Shown here: in pieces, positions 46,976-60,238 of the stretch
How the letters are laid out: every line of letters begins with the position of its first letter
Numbering within the stretch: position 1 is the stretch's first letter
Assembly: GCF_001435585.1 (NCBI RefSeq)
Contig: NZ_AZEC01000002.1
Location: 194,296 to 258,295, forward strand
From: Schleiferilactobacillus perolens DSM 12744
Lineage (GTDB): Bacteria; Bacillota; Bacilli; Lactobacillales; Lactobacillaceae
DNA length: 64,000 nucleotides
Reading direction: 5' to 3'
Position numbers and translations under genes: made by a program
Notes under the pieces: model-generated
Databases searched by the model: none
What the model saw: only the letters and a program-made list of their open reading frames with translations
What the model was told of the DNA's origin: nothing

Positions 46976-47788
46976 TTAGTGGGCCTCCTTTTTGTCCGCC
47001 GCTGGTTCGTCAGTCAAAGGCACATCCAATCCCAGATCATCCCGCAAACCCACGTAACCTTCCTTTTCCAATGTCTTGGCCAAATCGGCATTGCCGGATT
47101 TCACAATTCGGCCGTCCATCATGACATGGACCACATCTGGCACAATATAATTGAGCAGGCGCTGGTAATGGGTGATGATCAATGCCCCGAAATTATCGCC
47201 GCGCATGGCATTGACCCCCTTGGACACGACTTTCAAAGCGTCGATATCCAAGCCGGAATCAATTTCATCCAAAATGGCAAAGGGTGGTTCAATCATCAAT
47301 AGTTGCAAGATCTCGTTGCGCTTCTTTTCACCACCCGAAAAGCCTTGATTCAAATAACGCTCAGCCATTTCCTCGGACATGTCTAAAATAGCCATCTTGT
47401 CATCCAACTTTTGAATAAACTCGCGCACGCCAATTTGGTGATCGTCATCACGCCGAGCGTTGATGGCTGCCCGCATAAATTCAGCATTGGTGACACCCGC
47501 AATTTCGGCCGGATATTGCATGGCTAAGAAAAGACCATGGCGGGCCCGTTTATCCACTGGCCAATCCAAGATACTCTCTCCATTCAGCAAGATGTCGCCT
47601 TGGGTGACATGGTACTTGGGATTGCCCATGATCGTTTCTGATAGTGTGGATTTACCCGTGCCATTGGGACCCATGATGGCGTGAATTTCGCCGGTATGCA
47701 TAGTGAGATTAAGCCCTTTCAGGATCACTTGGTGCCCATCTTCATCGTCCACGGCCACATGTAAATCTTTCACTTCTAACGTATCCAT
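46976..47788 (-). CDS. sufC: SufC ATPase of the Fe-S assembly complex
   Basis: A 270-residue ABC-type ATPase that drives the SufBC2D scaffold. Walker A IMGPNGTGKSTLSE (about 39-52), signature FSGGEKKRNEILQ (about 152-164), Walker B ILDEIDSGLDID. The ATG at 47788 lies nine bases after AGAGGA; an upstream in-frame start at 47836 is unsupported. It is the first gene of sufCDSUB, with a -10-like TACAAT upstream. Repeat copy 2 lies between it and rodA. Confidence 0.96.
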   Translation of the reverse strand: MDTLEVKDLHVAVDDEDGHQVILKGLNLTMHTGEIHAIMGPNGTGKSTLSETIMGNPKYHVTQGDILLNGESILDWPVDKRARHGLFLAMQYPAEIAGVTNAEFMRAAINARRDDDHQIGVREFIQKLDDKMAILDMSEEMAERYLNQGFSGGEKKRNEILQLLMIEPPFAILDEIDSGLDIDALKVVSKGVNAMRGDNFGALIITHYQRLLNYIVPDVVHVMMDGRIVKSGNADLAKTLEKEGYVGLRDDLGLDVPLTDEPAADKKEAH

Positions 47789-47850
47789 TCTTATCCGTCC
47801 TCTCGTGTCATAGTGCTCAATCAAATTGTACAGCAAATAGTTGGTGAATG

Positions 47851-48066
47851 CAGAGGGCGGAGCCGACCGGTTGGGGGCGTAGGCAGAAGGCAGGGCAGGC
47901 AGAAAACTCGCCCTTAGGTTTTATGTCTGCCCTGCCTTCTGCCCTAGCCCCTGGTCGGCGGAGCCCGTTTATGTCGGTGCTCTAGCTTCTGCTCGGCTTT
48001 GCCCGTTTCAGGGAGCTGAGCGGGGACCAACATAAACGGGTTGCGCGCCCCAGCTCCGCCCTCTGG
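47851..48066. repeat. Structured palindromic repeat, copy 2, apparently two inverted elements
   Basis: The 326-base sufC-rodA gap holds a repeat of the family at 30.87 kb. A 15-bp stem (47883-47897 with 47926-47940) around AAAACTCGC..GTTTT is enclosed by GGGGGC/GCCCCT, GCCGACC/GGTCGGC and GGGC/GCCC. The right-arm unit occurs at 47944-47970 and again at 47982-48008. Beyond it an AAACGGG segment and, at the right end, GCTCCGCCCTCTGG is the reverse complement of the left end CAGAGGGCGGAGC. The two ends are thus inverted repeats. Confidence 0.9.
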
Positions 48067-48067
48067 C

Positions 48068-48104
48068 AAAAAACCAGCCGCTACCTGTTCTTCAGGACGA
48101 CTGG
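48068..48104 (-). terminator. Terminator downstream of rodA
   Basis: CCAGTCG and CGGCTGG enclose an inner CCTG/CAGG hairpin, followed on the minus strand by six T residues (48068-48073). It ends rodA before the repeat. Confidence 0.82.
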
Positions 48105-48114
48105 TCGATTATAC

Positions 48115-49320
48115 TTAAAAGTCCTCTTCTTCGCCGCCAAACATGTAACTGGTGTAATGATAACGCATCGACATAATGAAGCCGATACACATCATATTCC
48201 CCAGCAATGACGATCCGCCCTGCGAGATGAACGGTAAAGGAATCCCGGTTAGCGGTAAGAGACCGATGCTCATCCCAATGTTTTCAAAAACATGGAATAC
48301 GATCATCATGATGACGCCCGTAGATACATAGGCATAGAATTCGTTTTTGGTATCAAAAGTGACCTGAATCATTTGATAAATCAGCAGGAAATACAACAAG
48401 ATCACCGTACAACTGCCAACGAAACCAAAGTTTTCACCAATGACGGAAAAGATCATGTCGGATTCACGCACAGGGACATATACCTGCGAGTTATCGAATC
48501 CACGGCCCGTCATTTGGCCTGAACCAATTGCTTTCATCGACTGCCATAACTGATAACTGGTTGACGAGGTATCCCCCGACGGATTTAGCCAAGCATCAAT
48601 TCGGTTAAATTGATACTGCTTGAAACCAATGTGGGTTAAGATTTCCCGGCCCCAATCTTGGGTGACCAGCAAAACAGCCGTACCGCCCGCCAATACAATG
48701 AGAGTGATTAGCGGGACCAATATCTTCCAGGTAATGCCCGACACCAACATGACACCACCGACAATGGCGAAGAAAACAATCATCGTCCCAAAATCATTCT
48801 GCAATTTAAGCAAAACAGCCACTGGGAGCAATGTTAACATCATTTTACCGATCAACAGTAAATCCGTGGGAATCGTGTGGGTCGCGAATTTCTCGTTGTG
48901 CCGGGAAACAACCATTGCCAACATCAAGATAAAGGCCGGTTTCATGATTTCAGAAGGCTGAAAAGTGATCGATCCAATCGCAAACCAGCTTTTGGCCCCT
49001 GTGTTGGCAGCGTAACTCTTCGAATAAAACCGCAACACCAGGACTAGCAGCAGCAATCCCCCGGCATAGGCGTAAGGTGCAATCTTCCAAAGCTGTTCGG
49101 AATCGAATTGCATAATCACCGCAATGGCCACAGCGCCGATCACATACCAAAGAACTTGGACACCGACTGTTCGCAAGACGCTGCCGCCGCCATTTGAATC
49201 GTGGGTAGTCGCGACATAGATCGACAGCAACCCCACAATCGCTAACATCATGACGGAGAAAATCACCCCGTAATCAATGCGGTCCCCTTCAGATTTATTC
49301 TTGCGATGAAGTGTTTGCAT
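48115..49320 (-). CDS. rodA: RodA/FtsW-family peptidoglycan glycosyltransferase (RodA-like)
   Basis: A 401-residue SEDS protein with about ten transmembrane helices. NDFGTMIVFFAI, the catalytic-loop region GSGQMTGRGFDNSQVYVPVRESDMIFSVIGENFGFVG and the C-terminal GLLPLTGIPLPFISQGGSS are typical. Its position with mbl, yidD and epuA, away from the division cluster, indicates RodA for elongation rather than FtsW. ATG at 49320 starts MQTLHRKNKSEG. It has its own terminator. Confidence 0.92.
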   Translation of the reverse strand: MQTLHRKNKSEGDRIDYGVIFSVMMLAIVGLLSIYVATTHDSNGGGSVLRTVGVQVLWYVIGAVAIAVIMQFDSEQLWKIAPYAYAGGLLLLVLVLRFYSKSYAANTGAKSWFAIGSITFQPSEIMKPAFILMLAMVVSRHNEKFATHTIPTDLLLIGKMMLTLLPVAVLLKLQNDFGTMIVFFAIVGGVMLVSGITWKILVPLITLIVLAGGTAVLLVTQDWGREILTHIGFKQYQFNRIDAWLNPSGDTSSTSYQLWQSMKAIGSGQMTGRGFDNSQVYVPVRESDMIFSVIGENFGFVGSCTVILLYFLLIYQMIQVTFDTKNEFYAYVSTGVIMMIVFHVFENIGMSIGLLPLTGIPLPFISQGGSSLLGNMMCIGFIMSMRYHYTSYMFGGEEEDF

Positions 49321-49341
49321 GCAATCCTTCCTTATTCATTA

Positions 49342-49572
49342 TTACGCGTTGTGATGATGTAAATTGTATTCAGCGATCAACGCCTCAACTGCATCATCCG
49401 CATTTTTATACTTACCACCGACAAGTGTCGAACCGGTTCTTGCCAGATAATAATCGCCTTCTTGAGAAACTGTTCCCAATACGCCTTGCGCACTGGTGAG
49501 TCGCCATGTATTCGGCGTATCCGGGATGTCTTCTAGAGAAAGCGCAATGTTTTGTTTTTTCTTACTTGTCAT
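49342..49572 (-). CDS. DUF2969 family small protein
   Basis: A 76-residue protein starting [18 protein letters not shown] with a beta-rich core ([22 protein letters not shown]), matching DUF2969 of lactobacilli, unknown function. The ATG at 49572 has GGAGG six bases upstream. It overlaps the end of yidD by 11 bases. Confidence 0.85.
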   Translation of the reverse strand: MTSKKKQNIALSLEDIPDTPNTWRLTSAQGVLGTVSQEGDYYLARTGSTLVGGKYKNADDAVEALIAEYNLHHHNA

Positions 49573-49885
49573 GGGTACCTCCAGTATTTTCCGCAAATTT
49601 TTCAGGATGGAAGCGGCGAGCGATGATCTCATCCTCGTATCGTTCGGGATGGGGATTGCGACGTAACGAAAAATGGTCTGGCACCGGATCAAAGCCGCCC
49701 TTCACGAATGGATTACACCGCAGTATGCGGGCCAAGCCCATCAAAAAACCACGCACTGCCCCAAACTTTTGAACAGCCTGCAACATATAGTTTGAACAGG
49801 TTGGATAATAACGACAGCTGGGCGGCGTGAGCGGTGAGATAAATCGTTGGTAAAAACGGACAAAGCCGAGTAACAAACGACGCAC
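49562..49885 (-). CDS. yidD: YidD membrane protein insertion efficiency factor
   Basis: A 107-residue protein whose core [28 protein letters not shown] followed by [20 protein letters not shown] is diagnostic. YidD helps membrane-protein insertion by YidC; the two or three Cys are conserved. The C-terminal about 25 residues form an extra charged tail. Confidence 0.94.
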   Translation of the reverse strand: MRRLLLGFVRFYQRFISPLTPPSCRYYPTCSNYMLQAVQKFGAVRGFLMGLARILRCNPFVKGGFDPVPDHFSLRRNPHPERYEDEIIARRFHPEKFAENTGGTHDK

Positions 49886-49905
49886 GATTCATTCCCCCCG
49901 ACTAA

Positions 49906-50088
49906 TTAATGCCAAAATGAAAAGACGTGCTGCCATGTGGCCGGATCAAAGAAACGGAAAGGGTTTTGGCCACCTAAAGCCATCCCCGCCATTCCGCCGA
50001 TCAGCAGCGCCAAAAACGCTGCGATGAGCACGATCAACACATGCTTCAATACTTTTCGGGCATGATGACTATCTGTTTTCAACAGCAT
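49906..50088 (-). CDS. EpuA family small membrane protein
   Basis: A 60-residue peptide with one transmembrane helix (VLIVLIAAFLALLIGGMAGMAL) and the EpuA tail GGQNPFRFFDPATWQHVFSF. The family is sometimes mislabelled as an RNA-polymerase beta subunit; its function is unknown. The start is the ATG at 50088, with a GTG just ahead at 50091 as an alternative. Between mbl and yidD. Confidence 0.82.
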   Translation of the reverse strand: MLLKTDSHHARKVLKHVLIVLIAAFLALLIGGMAGMALGGQNPFRFFDPATWQHVFSFWH

Positions 50089-50112
50089 CACTTCCTGCTT
50101 TCATCGTCACCA

Positions 50113-51102
50113 TTAACGTTTCTTTTTACCGACAATGTGGTCCAGCAAAATGCCTGTGCCCAGTGCCACTGAATCCAACGGATCATCAGCAATCACCACA
50201 GGTAAGTCCAATGCGTCGGCAAAGAGATGGTCAATATTCTTAAGTAGGGCACCGCCACCAGTCAGCATCACTCCGCGGTCAATAATATCCGCCGAGAGTT
50301 CTGGCGGCGTCTGGTTCAATACCTCTTTGGTCGCCGCAATCACTTCACTCAGTGTGGGGGCAATGGCGTCAGTAATCTCAGTGGCATTGACCGATACTTC
50401 TCGCGGCAAGCCGGTCATCAGATCTCGACCACGAACCTCAATACTATCATCGGCTGGTGGTTCAAAAGCATAGCCGATTTCTTTCTTTAATGTTTCAGCG
50501 GTATGTTCACCAATTAATAAGTTGTGCTGCTTCTTAATGTGATTGACGATATCCTGGTCCAAACGATCGCCTGCGCGTCGTAATGACCGAGAAGTGACTA
50601 CATCACCCATGGACAGTACCGCAATATCGCTGGTCCCACCACCGATATCCACCACCATGTTACCTTGCGGCTTAAAGATATCCATACCTGCACCGACAGC
50701 CGCCACTTTCGGTTCAAGTTCCAAATAAACCTTGCCGCCGCCAGTTTTTTCAGCAGCCTCAATAATTGCTTTGCGCTCAATATCTGTCGTATTGGTGGGC
50801 GCACAGATCATGATGACTGGCTTCGACATGAAGCCCTTCACATTCAATTTATTGATGAAATACGCGAGCATTGCTTCTGTCACGTTAAAATCAGCGATTA
50901 CGCCGTCTTTCAACGGCCGAATTGCACGAATGTTGCCTGGTGTCCGGCCTACCATTTGATAGGCCTCTGTTCCGACTGCCAAGACTTTCCCAGTTTGGGT
51001 ATCGATGGCCACAACGGAAGGCTCGTTCAAAACGATCCCCTTGCCCTTTACGTTAATTAAAACATTTGCGGTACCCAAATCGATTCCGATGTCCTTTGCC
51101 AA
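50113..51102 (-). CDS. mbl: Mbl (MreB-like) actin-family shape protein
   Basis: A 329-residue second MreB paralogue. [20 protein letters not shown] (about 5-24), [14 protein letters not shown] (about 150-163) and [17 protein letters not shown] (about 279-295). The TTG at 51102 (TTGGCAAAGG) lies eight bases after GAGGAG; longer readings have no ribosome site. Position after ywzB matches the Bacillus mbl locus. It probably works with RodA on sidewall synthesis. Confidence 0.94.
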   Translation of the reverse strand: MAKDIGIDLGTANVLINVKGKGIVLNEPSVVAIDTQTGKVLAVGTEAYQMVGRTPGNIRAIRPLKDGVIADFNVTEAMLAYFINKLNVKGFMSKPVIMICAPTNTTDIERKAIIEAAEKTGGGKVYLELEPKVAAVGAGMDIFKPQGNMVVDIGGGTSDIAVLSMGDVVTSRSLRRAGDRLDQDIVNHIKKQHNLLIGEHTAETLKKEIGYAFEPPADDSIEVRGRDLMTGLPREVSVNATEITDAIAPTLSEVIAATKEVLNQTPPELSADIIDRGVMLTGGGALLKNIDHLFADALDLPVVIADDPLDSVALGTGILLDHIVGKKKR

Positions 51103-51135
51103 AATGTTGACTCCTCTCGCAGAAATGCTTGCATT

Positions 51136-51141
51136 ATTATA
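51136..51141 (-). promoter_or_regulatory. -10 box of the mbl promoter
   Basis: TATAAT on the minus strand, 34 bases before the TTG, without a clear -35. Just upstream (51150-51217) is a GC-rich imperfect hairpin followed by five T residues that could end ywzB transcription. Confidence 0.55.
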
Positions 51142-51231
51142 GCATAAAAATCCCCGCCATTGCGCCGCCGACACCCTGGAGTGTCTTGTCGCCCATGACG
51201 GTGCGGCATTGGACCGGCGTTAATACCAATA

Positions 51232-51462
51232 CTAAAGATTACTAAAAATAGTCGAAAATTGGTCAATAATGTCCAGCACAAACGAACTGACCCCGAATCC
51301 AATCGCACAAGCTAACAGAATTAAGAAAATACGGGCAGGTCCTGTCTTATCACGCTGCAAAATCATGTCGAAACGTAATGCAATAAATGAACGAAATGTT
51401 AAGAGGATAAAAAACAAGTGCGATGCAATCCGTAAACCGGCTTGGATTTTGAATTGATTCAT
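51232..51462 (-). CDS. YwzB (DUF1146) small membrane protein
   Basis: A 76-residue protein with two hydrophobic helices (ASHLFFILLTFRSFIALRF and RIFLILLACAIGFGVSSFVL), matching DUF1146/YwzB, found after the ATP synthase operon in Bacillus and lactobacilli. Function unknown. Confidence 0.85.
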   Translation of the reverse strand: MNQFKIQAGLRIASHLFFILLTFRSFIALRFDMILQRDKTGPARIFLILLACAIGFGVSSFVLDIIDQFSTIFSNL

Positions 51463-51483
51463 AAAGTTCTCCTTTGTATATAC

Positions 51484-51512
51484 AAAAAGTCAGCGCATTA
51501 CACGCTGACTTT
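51484..51512 (-). terminator. Terminator of the ATP synthase operon
   Basis: AAAGTCAGCG (51486-51495) and CGCTGACTTT (51503-51512) with the following T residues on the minus strand. Confidence 0.85.
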
Positions 51513-51527
51513 AGCATACCATACTCT

Positions 51528-51959
51528 TTATTTTTGTTTGACTTGAATTCGATTCACAGCCCGCTGCAACGCGACGGAAGCACGTTTCACCTGATCGGTG
51601 TCATGCTTCGCGTTGGCAGCCGCAATCGCTTTCTCGGCCCGTTCCTTGGCGCGCTGCGCTCGGCTCAAATCAATATTGCGCTGTCGTTCTGCCGAATCAG
51701 CCACAATACTCGCCACGTTGTTGGAAAATTCCATGAAGCCGCCGTTCACTGCAATATGGTTCTCATGGGTCGGGCCATCAATTCGTTCCACCCGGACCTC
51801 CGCTATTTTCAACGGGGCAATGATGGGTTCATGATTGGCCATAATTCCCAATTCACCGTCAATCGCATTAACGACGAGCAGACGGGCGTGGTGGTCATAC
51901 ACGACACCATCGGGTGTCACGATGCGCACCGTGATGATGTGGTCATTATCTTCCGCCAC
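51528..51959 (-). CDS. atpC: F1 ATP synthase epsilon subunit
   Basis: A 143-residue central-stalk subunit. The N-terminal beta sandwich has the sequence GELGIMANHEPIIAPLKIAEVRV (about 33-55) and AVNGGFMEFSNNVASIVADSAE; the C-terminal helical pair (ARAQRAKERAEKAI-like, 100-140) can inhibit ATP hydrolysis. Last gene of the operon. Confidence 0.95.
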   Translation of the reverse strand: MAEDNDHIITVRIVTPDGVVYDHHARLLVVNAIDGELGIMANHEPIIAPLKIAEVRVERIDGPTHENHIAVNGGFMEFSNNVASIVADSAERQRNIDLSRAQRAKERAEKAIAAANAKHDTDQVKRASVALQRAVNRIQVKQK

Positions 51960-51970
51960 TTAAATCCCCC

Positions 51971-53437
<1,467 letters not shown>

Positions 53438-53460
53438 TCAATTGTCTCCTCCCATCTTGA

Positions 53461-54399
53461 TTATTCCAACGCAGCGGCACCACCGACAATTTCGGTGATT
53501 TCCGTTGTGATTTGAGCCTGCCGAGCGCGGTTCAATTGCGTCGTCAGCGTACTGATCATGTCGTCTGCATTATCTGATGCCGACTTCATCGCCGTCATTG
53601 CAGAGGCATGTTCAGCCGTCTTGGCATCCAGAATCGCACCGAAGATCAGGCTTTCAGCAAATTGCGGTAAAATCGCACTCAACACAACAGACAATGACGG
53701 GTCAGTGTCATACTCCGTTGTCACGGGTGCTTCAGTGTCATCCTCTTCCGCTTCAATGTCATTAATCGGCAGCATTTTTTCAACCCGGAACGCGCTGCTC
53801 AATGAATTGATATGATGGTTGTAGCACACATACAATTCATCGAACACGCCGTTGTCATACATGGTGACAGCAGTTGAAAGAATTTCCCGAATTTCATCGA
53901 AGGTAGGGATATCACTGATACCGCGATATTCATAAATCAAATTCATGTTGTTTGTCTTAAAGAAGTCGGCACCCGTTCCGCCAATCGCCATAATCGCGTA
54001 ATCTGGACCAGATGGGTCATGATCCCGGTGAATCATATCCAGCATGGCTTTGAGGATGGTGTTATTGTAACCACCGACCAAACCACGATCCGATGTGATG
54101 ACCAGGTAACCAGTCTTCTTGACCGGCCGCTGAATCATTAAATCACTGAGGCTAATGCCCAGCTCATCCGTCAATGGATTCGAACTACTACCTACTTCAT
54201 TCGCTTTTGCCAGCAATTGAGCGCTGGCCAAATGTGTCACAATAGAACGAATCTTATCCGCATAAACCTGATAATCAGTGGAACGCTGTTGAATTCGATT
54301 CAACTTGGAACCAGAGACCATCTGCATTGCTTTGGTGATTTGCCGAGTACTCTTGGTTGAGGCAATGCGCCGTTTAATGTCAATTAAGGAATCAGCCAT
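53461..54399 (-). CDS. atpG: F1 ATP synthase gamma subunit
   Basis: The 312-residue rotor shaft. N-terminal helix starts [26 protein letters not shown]; the C-terminal helix is [39 protein letters not shown]. Slightly longer than usual through an acidic insertion (about 200-215). Follows atpA by 11 bases. Confidence 0.96.
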   Translation of the reverse strand: MADSLIDIKRRIASTKSTRQITKAMQMVSGSKLNRIQQRSTDYQVYADKIRSIVTHLASAQLLAKANEVGSSSNPLTDELGISLSDLMIQRPVKKTGYLVITSDRGLVGGYNNTILKAMLDMIHRDHDPSGPDYAIMAIGGTGADFFKTNNMNLIYEYRGISDIPTFDEIREILSTAVTMYDNGVFDELYVCYNHHINSLSSAFRVEKMLPINDIEAEEDDTEAPVTTEYDTDPSLSVVLSAILPQFAESLIFGAILDAKTAEHASAMTAMKSASDNADDMISTLTTQLNRARQAQITTEITEIVGGAAALE

Positions 54400-54410
54400 G
54401 TTGCCCCCTC

Positions 54411-55991
<1,581 letters not shown>

Positions 55992-56015
55992 TCATTTCAC
56001 CTCTCTTGCGACCAA

Positions 56016-56570
56016 TCACGAAGTCATTAACGCTTGCTTGAGGTGCGCCAACCGACGCGCCACACTGCCATCTAGGACTTCATCGTGCACCCGTACAACA
56101 ACTCCGCCGATTAAAGCGGGATCTTGTTGCAAATGCAGATGAACGGCAGTAGCGCCATAACGTTTTGCCAAAGTTTCTTGCAACGCTGTCTGCTGGTCTG
56201 TGCTCAATGGTACAACTGACGTCACAAACGCCTCAATAATTCCCTGTTGGGCATCGTAAAAGCGTTCGTACGCCGTCACCACGTCAGGCAGATCAGTCAT
56301 CCGTTTATAATCAAACATCATTTGCAGCAATGTCTGTATTAATTTGGAAAACGGCTGTTGCAATCCGGTCAGAATTGGTGCCTTCTCTAACGCAGACAAT
56401 CGATTGTCTGTTAAGATTTGGCCCAAATCCGGCTGTGCGGCAAAGACTTGCGCCAATTCCTGGAGTTCATCCAGAATCTGTGCCGCATTATTTTGCTCAT
56501 TGGCCACTGCCAATAATGCTTTGGCATAACGCGTGCCCACAGTCTGTCTATCAAGCTTTGCCATGATCAT
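56016..56570 (-). CDS. atpH: ATP synthase delta subunit
   Basis: A 184-residue peripheral stalk subunit linking F1 to subunit b. Start near MIMAKLDRQTVGTRYAKALL, with a conserved C-terminal segment (LIGGVVVRVHDEVLDGSVARRL). Three in-frame ATGs lie at 56570, 56564 and beyond; the one at 56570 has AAAGGA four bases upstream, the one at 56564 ten bases. It overlaps atpF by 20 bases. Confidence 0.95.
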   Translation of the reverse strand: MIMAKLDRQTVGTRYAKALLAVANEQNNAAQILDELQELAQVFAAQPDLGQILTDNRLSALEKAPILTGLQQPFSKLIQTLLQMMFDYKRMTDLPDVVTAYERFYDAQQGIIEAFVTSVVPLSTDQQTALQETLAKRYGATAVHLHLQQDPALIGGVVVRVHDEVLDGSVARRLAHLKQALMTS

Positions 56571-57066
56571 CCAATCCTTTAATATAAGAATTGATCAATT
56601 GCTGATGGGCGCTGGCATCCAACTCTTTATTGATCATCTTACTGGCAATTTCCACAGACAAACTGGCAATGTCGTCCTTTGCGTGGGCAAGTGCATCTTG
56701 ACGGGCCTGAGCGGCATCTTTTTCAGCAGCGGCTTGAGTCGCTGCTGCTGCCGCATGGGCTTGTTTCATTATGGCGTCTTCTTGCGCCGATCCGCGCTTT
56801 TGCGCTTCGGCGATAATGGAAACGGCTTGATTCTTAGAATCTGCTAGTGCAGCAGCAGTCTTTTTCTGGTTGTCTTCGGCATCACTGCGCGCCTTTTGGG
56901 CATGATCAATGTCACCATTGACCTTATCTTGCCGTTTTTGCATCATGGCGTTAATGGGACCCCAGGCAAAGTGCCCAACAGCCCACATCAATAATGTGAA
57001 GAGAACGAGGTAAAGAATCAAGTCGCCAACATATAGGCCACCTGCTAATATTAAATCATTAGCCAA
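56551..57066 (-). CDS. atpF: ATP synthase b subunit
   Basis: A 171-residue peripheral stalk subunit: an N-terminal transmembrane helix (LYVGDLILYLVLFTLLMWAV) then a long Ala/Gln/Lys/Asp-rich coiled-coil stalk. FAWGPINAMMQKRQDKVNGDID is the family motif. Located after atpE by 40 bases. Confidence 0.96.
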   Translation of the reverse strand: MANDLILAGGLYVGDLILYLVLFTLLMWAVGHFAWGPINAMMQKRQDKVNGDIDHAQKARSDAEDNQKKTAAALADSKNQAVSIIAEAQKRGSAQEDAIMKQAHAAAAATQAAAEKDAAQARQDALAHAKDDIASLSVEIASKMINKELDASAHQQLINSYIKGLDDHGKA

Positions 57067-57106
57067 TCATACACACTTCCCTTCGTCCAAATTCGTTGCC
57101 TTGAAG

Positions 57107-58052
<946 letters not shown>

Positions 58053-58126
58053 GTTGTGACCTCCTTTCTGAAAATGGTGGGTAGAGTCGTGCAAGAAACG
58101 TGCACTCTCTCCCGAACACACTTGGA

Positions 58127-58155
58127 ATGATAACACCACTAAGTCTAAAAGACAA
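58127..58155 (-). promoter_or_regulatory. Promoter of the ATP synthase operon
   Basis: -35 TTGTCT (58150-58155), 17-base spacer, -10 TATCAT (58127-58132). A 7-bp inverted repeat GGACAAT-N8-ATTGTCC (58188-58209) lies upstream and could be an operator. Confidence 0.6.
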
Positions 58156-58209
58156 AGTGAAAGAAGTGCGGAAAACGGTTGCGAAATGGACAATTACAAG
58201 GGATTGTCC

Positions 58210-58258
58210 AAAAAAATGCGCGCACTAATCAACAATTCATCGCAGTCCTCGCACACAT
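58210..58258 (-). terminator. Terminator downstream of upp
   Basis: ATGTGTGC (58251-58258) and GCGCGCAT (58216-58223) pair with two GU pairs around a 27-base loop; seven T residues follow on the minus strand (58210-58216). Confidence 0.65.
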
Positions 58259-58262
58259 GCGA

Positions 58263-58892
58263 CTACTTGGTACCGAATAACCGATCACCCGCGTCACCCA
58301 AGCCTGGCACAATATAGCCATTGTCGTTCAAATGATCATCCAATGCGGCCGCATAGATGTCCACGTCGGGATTTTCAGCCTGGACCGTTTTGACCCCTTC
58401 AGGCGCGGCAACTAATACCACCAGGCGCATGTGAGTCGCACCACGCTTCTTTAAAGCCGCAATGGCCATGTTTGCAGAACCACCCGTGGCCAGCATTGGA
58501 TCAACGATAAACAGCTCCCGTTGATCAATATCTTCCGGCATCTTGACGAAGTATTCATGGGGCTTCAACGTCTTTTCATCCCGATACATCCCAATATGCC
58601 CGACCTTGGCGGCTGGTACCAATTCCAAGACACCGTCCACCATGCCCAGACCAGCCCGTAAGATCGGAATGACTGCTAATTTTTTGCCGGCCAATTGTTT
58701 CTGGATGGTTTTACCCATCGGCGTTTCGATTTCAACATCCTCCAAAGGCAAATCCCGGGTAATTTCATAGACCATTAACTCAGCAATTTCGTTAGCGACT
58801 TCACGAAATTCCTTCGTACCCGTGTGTTTGTCCCGAATGATGGTGAGCTTATGTTGGATCAGCGGATGATTCAACACTGTAAATTTTCCCAA
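58263..58892 (-). CDS. upp: Uracil phosphoribosyltransferase
   Basis: A 209-residue salvage enzyme making UMP from uracil and PRPP. The PRPP loop [19 protein letters not shown] (about 130-148) and the uracil-binding C-terminus [24 protein letters not shown] are intact. An extended -10 TGGTAGAAT (58923-58928) lies in the short glyA-upp gap. upp just before the atp operon is the usual arrangement in Firmicutes. Confidence 0.97.
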   Translation of the reverse strand: MGKFTVLNHPLIQHKLTIIRDKHTGTKEFREVANEIAELMVYEITRDLPLEDVEIETPMGKTIQKQLAGKKLAVIPILRAGLGMVDGVLELVPAAKVGHIGMYRDEKTLKPHEYFVKMPEDIDQRELFIVDPMLATGGSANMAIAALKKRGATHMRLVVLVAAPEGVKTVQAENPDVDIYAAALDDHLNDNGYIVPGLGDAGDRLFGTK

Positions 58893-58955
58893 TGTGCGAT
58901 ACCTTCCTTTGCATTTTCTTCTATTCTACCATGCTTTGCGCAGCAAAAGACCCGC

Positions 58956-60200
58956 TTACCGGGTAATTGGGCGGCGATCGGTTAATTCGTACACCTGCTG
59001 ACGAAGCGTGGCCAATACTGCAGGATCATCATGGTGGTGCAAAGCGTGCACGATAATTTCCGCGACTTCATGACAATCTTTCTCGTCAAAGCCACGGCTA
59101 GTGACCGCCGCTGCACCAATTCGCACACCACTGGTCTTAAACGGTCCGAGTTTCTCGCCAGGAATCGTATTTTTATTAAGTGTAATAGCAATACTATCGC
59201 ATAAGTCTTGCACATCGCGACCGCTCATACCAACGCCTGTCACATCCACCATGAAGAGGTGATTATCCGTACCGCCGGAAACGACCCGTAAATCAGGCTG
59301 TTCAGCAAAATAATCGGCCATGACGGCAGTGTTTTTGAGCACCTGTTGGATATACGTCTTGAACTCTGGCTGCAAAGCTTCATTCAACGCAACTGCCTTG
59401 GCGGCAATGACATGTTCTAAAGGACCACCCTGGGTACCAGGAAAAACAGCCGAATTGATGGCCCGACCATAGTCTGCCTTAGCTAAAATCAGCCCGCCCC
59501 TGGGTCCCCGTAATGTCTTATGGGTCGTCGTGGTCACCACGTCAGCATAAGGTACTGGACTAGGATGCAAGCCAGCCGCAACGAGTCCGGCAATATGCGC
59601 CATGTCCACCATTAAATAAGCTCCCACAGAATCCGCAATGGCGCGAAATTTAGAGAAATCAATTGTGCGCGAATAAGCCGATGCGCCCGCGACGATCATC
59701 CGCGGCCGAATTTCTTCCGCTAATGACCGGATTGCATCGTAATCAATTCGTTCCGTTTTTGGATCCACACCATAACTATGGAACGCATAAGTCTCACCTG
59801 AAAAGTTAACGGGTGAACCATGCGTCAAGTGCCCACCAGCCGACAAATCCATCCCCAAGACCTTGTCCCCGGGTTTCAAAAAGGCACGGTAAGCAGCTTC
59901 ATTTGCCTGAGAACCAGAGTGCGGTTGAACATTGGCATATTCCGCACCAAACAATTTTTTGGCCCGGTCAATGGCGAGGTTTTCCACAATATCGATGTAC
60001 TCGCAACCGCCATAAAAACGGTGACCAGGATAACCTTCCGCGTATTTATTAGTGAGTACTGACCCTTGCGCGGCACGCACACCAGTGGAAACGATGTTTT
60101 CAGAAGCAATCAACTCGACATTATGCTGTTGACGATCTTCTTCCTGGTGCACTGCTGCCCACAATTCATGATCTTCATTTTCATATGTTGGGGTTGTCAT
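58956..60200 (-). CDS. glyA: Serine hydroxymethyltransferase
   Basis: A 414-residue PLP enzyme interconverting serine and glycine with tetrahydrofolate. PLP Lys in [15 protein letters not shown] (about 226-240), [18 protein letters not shown] and [18 protein letters not shown] are diagnostic. The ATG at 60200 ([10 protein letters not shown]) lies nine bases after AGAGG, better than the ATG at 60209, which abuts that site. Confidence 0.97.
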   Translation of the reverse strand: MTTPTYENEDHELWAAVHQEEDRQQHNVELIASENIVSTGVRAAQGSVLTNKYAEGYPGHRFYGGCEYIDIVENLAIDRAKKLFGAEYANVQPHSGSQANEAAYRAFLKPGDKVLGMDLSAGGHLTHGSPVNFSGETYAFHSYGVDPKTERIDYDAIRSLAEEIRPRMIVAGASAYSRTIDFSKFRAIADSVGAYLMVDMAHIAGLVAAGLHPSPVPYADVVTTTTHKTLRGPRGGLILAKADYGRAINSAVFPGTQGGPLEHVIAAKAVALNEALQPEFKTYIQQVLKNTAVMADYFAEQPDLRVVSGGTDNHLFMVDVTGVGMSGRDVQDLCDSIAITLNKNTIPGEKLGPFKTSGVRIGAAAVTSRGFDEKDCHEVAEIIVHALHHHDDPAVLATLRQQVYELTDRRPITR

Positions 60201-60238
60201 GGCGCTCATCCTCTCAAAATTGATTCATTCCAAACCAG

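Noticed and set aside
47854..48066. Repeat copies as plain rho-independent terminators
   Set aside because: rodA already has a terminator (48068-48104) before the repeat, and the repeat stems lack the expected T runs on the minus strand.
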